From Chloroflexota bacterium (lineage in GTDB: Bacteria > Chloroflexota > Ktedonobacteria > Ktedonobacterales > Ktedonobacteraceae): 5,030 nt of DNA. Positions 1 to 5,030 of this stretch are shown here, piece after piece. Each line of letters begins with the position of its first letter. The first letter of the stretch is position 1. The notes under the pieces are model-generated. The model made no database searches, had not been told where the DNA came from, and was given only the letters and a program-made list of their open reading frames with translations. Location: the NCBI GenBank assembly GCA_005879655.1, contig VBJK01000136.1, positions 5,483-10,512 on the forward strand, in the 5' to 3' direction. Position numbers and translations under genes: made by a program.

Positions 1-1007
1 TGTTGCGCAGTCAATGTCGAACCAGCGGTCTGGGTATGAAAACGTAACATCAGAGAGCGTGGGTCCTGCGCATGGAAGCGGTCACGCATAAGTTGTGCCC
101 ACATACGACGCGCGGCACGAAATTTTGCGACTTCCTCAAAGAGGTTATTGTGGCTGTTAAAGAAGAAGGAGAGTTGACCTGCGAAACGATCCACATTCAT
201 GCCTGCATCGATGGCTGCCTGGACATAGCTGATGGCGTTGGAGAGGGTGAAGGCCACTTCCTGGACGGCAGTCGCGCCTGCTTCACGCATGTGATAACCA
301 CTAATACTGATGGTATTCCAGCGGGGCAGATATTGCTCACAATAGCGAAAAATATCAGTGATGAGACGCATCGAGTGCTGCGGTGGGTAAATGTATGTGC
401 CGCGTGCAATGTATTCTTTGAGAATATCATTCTGCACTGTACCGGAGAGTTTATGTATCTCGGCCCCTTGCTGCTTAGCGACTGCAATATACAGTGCCAA
501 CAAAATGCTGGCGGTGGCATTGATGGTCATAGATGTGCTGATGCGTTCCAAGGGCAGGCCATGCAGCAGCGTCTCCATGTCCTCCAGACTAGAGATAGCC
601 ACGCCAACTTTGCCTACCTCACCTTCAGCTAGGGGATGATCAGCGTCATAGCCCATCTGTGTTGGGAGATCAAAGGCCACAGATAGACCGGTCGTGCCTT
701 GTGACAGCAAAAAATGATAGCGTTTATTAGATTCTTCAGCCGTGGCAAAACCGGCATACTGGCGCATCGTCCATAGACGCGAACGATACATGCCTGGGTG
801 GATGCCGCGCGTGAAGGGGAACTCGCCAGGGTAGCCTAGTTGTTGCTGCATATCACAGCCGCTAACATCTTCGTCAGTGGCGAGATCTGGTACAGTTATC
901 TCTGAACTAGTCTTGAATGTAGCCTGCCGCTCCGTTGCTTTTTCGCGTGCCTTGCGTAACGTTGTATTGCGCCATTCCTCAGCGCTTTTGCTCACATGCA
1001 GATTCAT
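1..1007 (-). CDS. Methylmalonyl-CoA mutase, catalytic (large) subunit, N-terminal part, cut by window edge
   Basis: This frame is open from the ATG at 1005-1007 to the left edge, giving 335 codons with no stop. The family is a cytoplasmic adenosylcobalamin enzyme that interconverts (R)-methylmalonyl-CoA and succinyl-CoA. The visible part is the substrate-binding TIM barrel. RQYAGF (residues 82-87) carries the tyrosine (Y84) and ARGTYIYPP (201-209) the arginine (R202) that mark methylmalonyl-CoA mutases; isobutyryl-CoA mutases have Phe and Gln there. SISGYHM (234-240) carries the catalytic histidine H239. The N-terminus is short, as in the two-subunit type of about 550 residues, so a separate B12-binding subunit is expected, but the C-terminus is outside the window. 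The start is supported by an AAGGAGGG ribosome binding site and an extended -10 promoter just upstream. The biotin carrier gene lies upstream on the same strand, fitting a propionyl-CoA to succinyl-CoA route. Family assignment is firm; substrate specificity is inferred from Y84 and R202. Confidence 0.93.
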   Translation of the reverse strand, partial: MNLHVSKSAEEWRNTTLRKAREKATERQATFKTSSEITVPDLATDEDVSGCDMQQQLGYPGEFPFTRGIHPGMYRSRLWTMRQYAGFATAEESNKRYHFLLSQGTTGLSVAFDLPTQMGYDADHPLAEGEVGKVGVAISSLEDMETLLHGLPLERISTSMTINATASILLALYIAVAKQQGAEIHKLSGTVQNDILKEYIARGTYIYPPQHSMRLITDIFRYCEQYLPRWNTISISGYHMREAGATAVQEVAFTLSNAISYVQAAIDAGMNVDRFAGQLSFFFNSHNNLFEEVAKFRAARRMWAQLMRDRFHAQDPRSLMLRFHTQTAGSTLTAQ

Positions 1008-1015
1008 GAGCGAAT

Positions 1016-1023
1016 CCCTCCTT
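1016..1023 (-). promoter_or_regulatory. Strong ribosome binding site of the mutase gene
   Basis: On the minus strand this reads AAGGAGGG, almost fully complementary to the 3' end of 16S rRNA. It lies 8 bases before the ATG at 1005-1007. It settles the start of the partial mutase gene. Confidence 0.85.
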
Positions 1024-1037
1024 CGTACTTCAAGGGA

Positions 1038-1046
1038 ATTATAGCA
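1038..1046 (-). promoter_or_regulatory. Extended -10 promoter for the mutase gene
   Basis: The minus strand reads TGCTATAAT, a perfect TATAAT hexamer preceded by the TGn extension. Transcription would start near 1031, giving a leader of about 24 bases that includes the ribosome binding site. No good -35 hexamer sits at 16-18 bases; a TTGAGT is present but 21 bases away, which fits an extended -10 promoter that does not need one. The mutase can therefore be transcribed separately from the biotin carrier gene upstream. Confidence 0.65.
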
Positions 1047-1070
1047 TATAGGTCGAGCATAAGTACTCAA

Positions 1071-1135
1071 ATAAGTTCGCCCACCGCAAGGGCAATCCCT
1101 TGTGGTTGCCCCCTGCGGTGGGGGGGAGAACTTAT
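1071..1135. repeat. Imperfect palindromic repeat and large hairpin between the biotin carrier and mutase genes
   Basis: The outer arms ATAAGTTC (1071-1078) and GAACTTAT (1128-1135) are exact reverse complements. Inside them CCCACCGC (1080-1087) pairs with GCGGTGGG (1115-1122), and GGGCAA (1090-1095) pairs with TTGCCC (1106-1111) around a 10-base loop. A 5-base bulge (1123-1127) and a small mismatch interrupt the stem. The right half, from ATCCCTTGTG onward, closely matches the right arm of the inverted repeat near 4292-4318, so this is a member of a dispersed family. It lies 17 bases after the stop of the biotin carrier gene and could end that transcript, but on the minus strand it is followed only by a weak T-rich stretch (TTTGAG), so terminator function is inference. 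Confidence 0.75.
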
Positions 1136-1152
1136 GTGGTCCGTGTTGGATC

Positions 1153-1710
1153 TCAGCCGATGACCACAAGCACTTCACCCTGATCGACCGTCTGTCCTCT
1201 GGTAATACATATTTCTTTCACTGTACCAGTAACGGGGGAGGGTAGATCATTCTCCATCTTCATGGCTTCCAGTATCACGACCGTCTGTCCCTCATGCACT
1301 GAAGCCCCCACTTCAACAGAGATACCCACAACTAAGCCAGGCATCGGAGCTGCTACCATTGCAGCCCCGGTAGGTGTGCCTGAACGCGCTAAGCCTGCTA
1401 ACAGTTTGGAGCGCTCGTCTTCAACCAGCACCTCAAAGCGCTGACCCGCCACCTGAATTTCGTAGGTTTCGCGCCCTTTTTGCCCAGGCTTCGTAATACG
1501 TCGTGCAAAAAGCTCATAGCTCTTGCCTGCGAGCAACAGACTATAGCGACCGCCTAGCGGTACATTGCCCTGAGCATCAGTCGCTAAAGGAGCGATTTTT
1601 TGCCAAGCGAGAGAGTACGAGCTACCATCGAGCGTAATGTGGCTTAACTGTCCATTTTCACTAATATCGACGCGATACGTCTGATTGTTGACTGTTGTAA
1701 TGTAAATCAT
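1153..1710 (-). CDS. Biotin carboxyl carrier protein (biotin/lipoyl attachment domain), probable acyl-CoA carboxylase subunit
   Basis: This 185-residue cytoplasmic protein ends in a biotinyl domain. The domain starts with [15 protein letters not shown] (residues 121-135), carries the biotin attachment motif EAMKMEND (148-155, with K151 the biotinylated lysine), and ends in the usual GxVxEI...GQxVxxGexLvvI pattern. The family swings biotin-bound CO2 from biotin carboxylase to a carboxyltransferase acting on acetyl-CoA or propionyl-CoA. The first 110 residues are a beta-rich region, as found in stand-alone carriers of propionyl-CoA carboxylase and in the linker of fused alpha chains; no biotin carboxylase domain is present. 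The ATG at 1708-1710 has a GAGG sequence 9 bases upstream (1720-1723). The following methylmalonyl-CoA mutase makes propionyl-CoA carboxylase the likelier partner, an inference from context. A carrier for acetyl-CoA, pyruvate or another carboxylase cannot be excluded. Confidence 0.9.
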   Translation of the reverse strand: MIYITTVNNQTYRVDISENGQLSHITLDGSSYSLAWQKIAPLATDAQGNVPLGGRYSLLLAGKSYELFARRITKPGQKGRETYEIQVAGQRFEVLVEDERSKLLAGLARSGTPTGAAMVAAPMPGLVVGISVEVGASVHEGQTVVILEAMKMENDLPSPVTGTVKEICITRGQTVDQGEVLVVIG

Positions 1711-1757
1711 GCATATATACCTCAGTGTACATTTCAGTAGGATGTGCCCACCTCTTC

Positions 1758-1768
1758 ATTGTATCATA
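1758..1768 (-). promoter_or_regulatory. Possible -10 region for the biotin carrier gene
   Basis: The minus strand contains overlapping -10-like hexamers TATGAT (1763-1768) and TACAAT (1758-1763), each one base from TATAAT, about 50 bases before the ATG. No convincing -35 hexamer is visible at the right spacing, so this is tentative. Confidence 0.3.
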
Positions 1769-1819
1769 CGCGTTTTCTAATATTCCTCTAACGTTTCTCC
1801 TATACGGTTCTAACAATCG

Positions 1820-1830
1820 GTATGGCATAC
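1820..1830. promoter_or_regulatory. Short palindrome in the divergent intergenic region
   Basis: GTATGGCATAC is a perfect 11-base palindrome with a central G, located between the divergent biotin carrier gene and the groES-proximal cluster. A related shorter palindrome, GTATCATAC, occurs at 1761-1769. They could be operator half-sites, but such short palindromes also arise by chance and nothing links them to a known regulator. Confidence 0.2.
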
Positions 1831-1879
1831 TTCTTCACGGAGGCAAAGCAAGATAGTCAGAGCTTGGAACTAGAGGGCC

Positions 1880-2161
1880 ATGTACGCAGAAAATCATCAC
1901 CTATCCCAGAAAAGTTGTGAGCATCAGCAAGAGGTGACTGAACGTCAGCCGTTGCGCTGCGCTAACTGCGAAATAGAGATCCTCTGGCCTCCGACAGTGG
2001 TACAAGACATCACATATTGTTGCACTGGATGTGCCGCTGGTGGGCCTTGTAGCTGCGACTATTCGCAGTATCGCTCGGTTAATATTGCGGGTGTCATCCA
2101 TTATAGAGTAAGTAGTGAAGATGCGACTGCTCAGAGTGGAGATCGGCCCGTGCAACAGTAA
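1880..2161 (+). CDS. Small cysteine-rich putative metal-binding protein upstream of groES
   Basis: This 93-residue protein has no signal peptide or membrane segment. Its core, residues 27-61, has eight-cysteine-type spacing: CANC (27-30), YCCTGC (46-51) and GPCSCDY (55-61); an extra cysteine lies at 13. The CxxC...YCCxGC arrangement resembles the small TRASH-like or treble-clef zinc fingers and the metal-binding segment found at the start of some cation-transport ATPases. Zinc or another soft metal is therefore the likely ligand, but no function is known to me. The ATG at 1880 is the first start after an in-frame TAG (1871-1873). The nearest GAGGG lies only 2 bases before it, so initiation looks weak; an internal GTG (residue 19) or TTG (residue 25) would still keep the whole cysteine core. 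The gene ends in tandem TAA stops 35 bases before groES on the same strand, suggesting cotranscription with the chaperonin genes. The cysteine pattern shows it is a real gene; the opposite-strand frame here lacks any such signature. Confidence 0.75.
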   Translation: MYAENHHLSQKSCEHQQEVTERQPLRCANCEIEILWPPTVVQDITYCCTGCAAGGPCSCDYSQYRSVNIAGVIHYRVSSEDATAQSGDRPVQQ

Positions 2162-2183
2162 TAAGACCTTGTGTGTAAGAAAA

Positions 2184-2188
2184 AGGAG
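2184..2188 (+). promoter_or_regulatory. Ribosome binding site that fixes the groES start at the GTG at 2197
   Basis: AGGAG (within AAAAAGGAG) lies 8 bases before the GTG at 2197-2199. An earlier in-frame GTG at 2188 would overlap this site and so cannot use it, and the intervening ATG at 2192 is followed directly by TAG. The protein from 2197 begins [10 protein letters not shown], the usual co-chaperonin beginning. Confidence 0.85.
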
Positions 2189-2196
2189 TGTATGTA

Positions 2197-4151
<1,955 letters not shown>

Positions 4152-4174
4152 ACTATTCACTTCAAGCCAAGAAG

Positions 4175-4207
4175 AGAGGGTGGTTGCGGTTCGCGCAACC
4201 ACCCTCT
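4175..4207 (+). terminator. Hairpin terminator after groEL
   Basis: A perfect 14-bp stem, AGAGGGTGGTTGCG (4175-4188) with CGCAACCACCCTCT (4194-4207), closes on the 5-base loop GTTCG, 24 bases after the groEL stop. The stem is very stable, but no T-run follows, so it is either a Rho-independent terminator of the poor-T-tract type or an RNA-stabilising 3' hairpin. It also lies in the convergent gap before the opposing gene and might act on both strands. Confidence 0.75.
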
Positions 4208-4215
4208 GCTCACGA

Positions 4216-4311
4216 CAGGGCAAGCACAAGGGATGGCCCCTACAATGGATACGATCGCACTTGAGAGGCTAATTCGTACCATTGCAGGGGCCATCCCTTG
4301 TGCTTGCCCTG
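4216..4311. repeat. Long near-perfect inverted repeat (palindromic repeat family member)
   Basis: Arms 4216-4248 and 4279-4311 are reverse complements over 33 bases with one mismatch (A at 4242 against C at 4285). After a single bulged A (4249), TACGA (4250-4254) pairs with TCGTA (4274-4278), giving about 38 bp around a 19-base loop (4255-4273). Each arm carries the core CAAGCACAAGGGAT or its complement. The right arm continues into GCGGCGGG and matches the repeat at 1096-1122. Its position between the convergent groEL and the right-hand gene suits a bidirectional transcription stop. The architecture also resembles a REP doublet or a small non-autonomous palindromic mobile element. No transposase gene and no clear target duplication are visible, so mobility is inference. 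Confidence 0.85.
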
Positions 4312-4342
4312 CGGCGGGACTCAGCATAAACGGTCACTTGTG

Positions 4343-5030
4343 CTATTGTATGAAGTGCAGAGAGTTGAGGATGGGCTGGATATATGTCTGTAGTACCTCG
4401 CTATGGACCGCGTGCAGCGTAAGAAAAATAATGTTGTAGTAGTCTTTGCCATGCTGGACCGTAATGCTGGTAAGGTGCACCTTGAGACCATTGCTCAGAA
4501 TGCAGGTTTCATCGCTCTCTTTCCAGTTAGTACCTGCAATGGTGGGTGTAGCATTGGATAGCGCAACAGATTGTATATTGGTCGCATCTTTTGATACGAT
4601 CTCTAATGTTTGCTGATTAAGCTCGTCAGGATTCTTAATAGTGGCGGATGTGGCATCAGAAAAATGGCTGAAGAGCAGTGCTCCAACCCCTAAATTGGGT
4701 TGCGGGTGAAGAGTTAAGATAACTGCATCGGGTGATTTTTGTGGAGGATCAACTGTCCAATTGGATGGATATTGCAATGAGAGATTTACATCGGCATTGC
4801 TGGCCGTACTATACGAGGTTGGTTTGGGGAATTGGCTTGGTGCTACTGGCGTGGCGGTTGCGTTAGCTTCGCTATTTGCCTGTGATGTGGCGGTTGCAGC
4901 AGGTTCGCTGCTTGCCCGTGATAGGTTGGAGTTTTTGTTTGCCATGTCACTGCTGGGAGAGAGGCTCTCCTTGAAGGCAATAACGCCAGCCGTGCCGCCT
5001 ACACCGAATAGGCAGATAAATAGCAACAAC
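4343..5030 (-). CDS. Membrane-anchored extracytoplasmic protein with PsbP-like domain, N-terminus cut by window edge
   Basis: The minus-strand frame is open from the right edge to the TAG at 4343-4345, with 228 whole codons visible. The first codon seen, a TTG at the very edge, is probably not the true start. The visible order is a hydrophobic membrane segment (LLFICLFGVGGTAGVIAF, residues 2-19), then a low-complexity Ser/Ala/Thr/Pro linker to about residue 75, then a globular domain to the end. The globular part opens with VNLSLQYPSNWTV (81-93) and closes with IQPILNSLHFIQ, a pattern I associate with PsbP-like or DUF1795-like exported domains. The linker contains a 12-residue tandem duplication (residues 37-48 and 49-60). 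A short membrane anchor with the C-terminal part outside the cell is the simplest topology. In Chloroflexota such domains sit behind an N-terminal zinc ribbon or kinase, which cannot be checked here. Function is unknown; PsbP similarity is tentative. Confidence 0.75.
   Translation of the reverse strand, partial: LLLFICLFGVGGTAGVIAFKESLSPSSDMANKNSNLSRASSEPAATATSQANSEANATATPVAPSQFPKPTSYSTASNADVNLSLQYPSNWTVDPPQKSPDAVILTLHPQPNLGVGALLFSHFSDATSATIKNPDELNQQTLEIVSKDATNIQSVALSNATPTIAGTNWKESDETCILSNGLKVHLTSITVQHGKDYYNIIFLTLHAVHSEVLQTYIQPILNSLHFIQ
4851..4922 (-). repeat. Two-copy 36-base tandem repeat in the linker of the anchored protein
   Basis: Units 4851-4886 and 4887-4922 align without gaps and differ at about 7 of 36 positions. 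Each encodes 12 residues in frame: SRASSEPAATAT and SQANSEANATAT. Both open with the same 11 bases and end with GTGAT. This is a recent-looking duplication lengthening a flexible linker and keeping the reading frame. Confidence 0.85.

Noticed and set aside
72..632. Open frame of 186 codons on the plus strand
   Set aside because: It lies antisense to the methylmalonyl-CoA mutase gene, whose conserved motifs read on the minus strand; no recognisable domains are encoded on this strand.
2162..2196. Possible CIRCE heat-shock operator before groES
   Set aside because: The gap is only 35 bases and contains no TTAGCACTC/GAGTGCTAA arms; nothing similar was found upstream of 1880 either.
4216..4311. 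CRISPR repeat or tRNA-like structure
   Set aside because: There are only two arms in inverted orientation with a single loop, no regularly spaced direct repeats and no cloverleaf, so neither call is supported.
4233..4439. 68-codon plus-strand open frame over the inverted repeat
   Set aside because: It runs through the palindrome and into the antisense of the anchored protein. It lacks a ribosome binding site and any family features, so the frame is a by-product of the repeat.
5027..5029. TTG as the start codon of the right-hand minus-strand gene
   Set aside because: It is merely the first permissible codon at the window edge; the frame stays open to the edge and no upstream ribosome site can be seen, so the gene is treated as 5'-partial.

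Overview
The window looks like ordinary chromosomal DNA of a Gram-positive-like bacterium, most plausibly a Chloroflexota member of the Ktedonobacteria type. The basis is the style of the proteins (chaperonin sequence, short-form methylmalonyl-CoA mutase subunit, an anchored protein with an Ala/Ser/Thr linker and a PsbP-like domain), roughly balanced base composition and palindromic intergenic repeats. This placement is inference from remembered family features, not from a search.

Layout, left to right. On the minus strand, 1-1007 holds the N-terminal 335 codons of a methylmalonyl-CoA mutase catalytic subunit, cut by the left edge. It has its own strong ribosome binding site and an extended -10 promoter. 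Upstream of it on the same strand, at 1153-1710, is a biotin carboxyl carrier protein with a clear EAMKMEND biotinylation motif. The two are separated by 145 bp containing a large imperfect hairpin. Together they suggest propionyl-CoA carboxylation followed by methylmalonyl-CoA isomerisation. A 169-bp divergent intergenic region (1711-1879) then separates these genes from a plus-strand cluster: a 93-residue cysteine-rich putative zinc-binding protein (1880-2161), groES (2197-2487, GTG start) and groEL (2523-4151). The close spacing and shared direction suggest one transcription unit. No CIRCE or HAIR heat-shock operator was seen by eye.

After groEL comes a 14-bp perfect GC-rich hairpin (probable terminator) and then a long, almost perfect inverted repeat at 4216-4311. 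One arm of that repeat shares a sequence core with the hairpin near 1071-1135, so the window carries two members of one dispersed palindromic repeat family. The right end (4343-5030, minus strand, convergent with groEL) encodes the C-terminal part of a membrane-anchored extracytoplasmic protein that runs off the window.

I found no convincing evidence of an undescribed system such as a defence, mobile or biosynthetic locus. The points most worth a second look are the palindromic repeat family, the Cys-rich gene placed directly before groES, the GroEL without a GGM tail, and the corrected GroES start.
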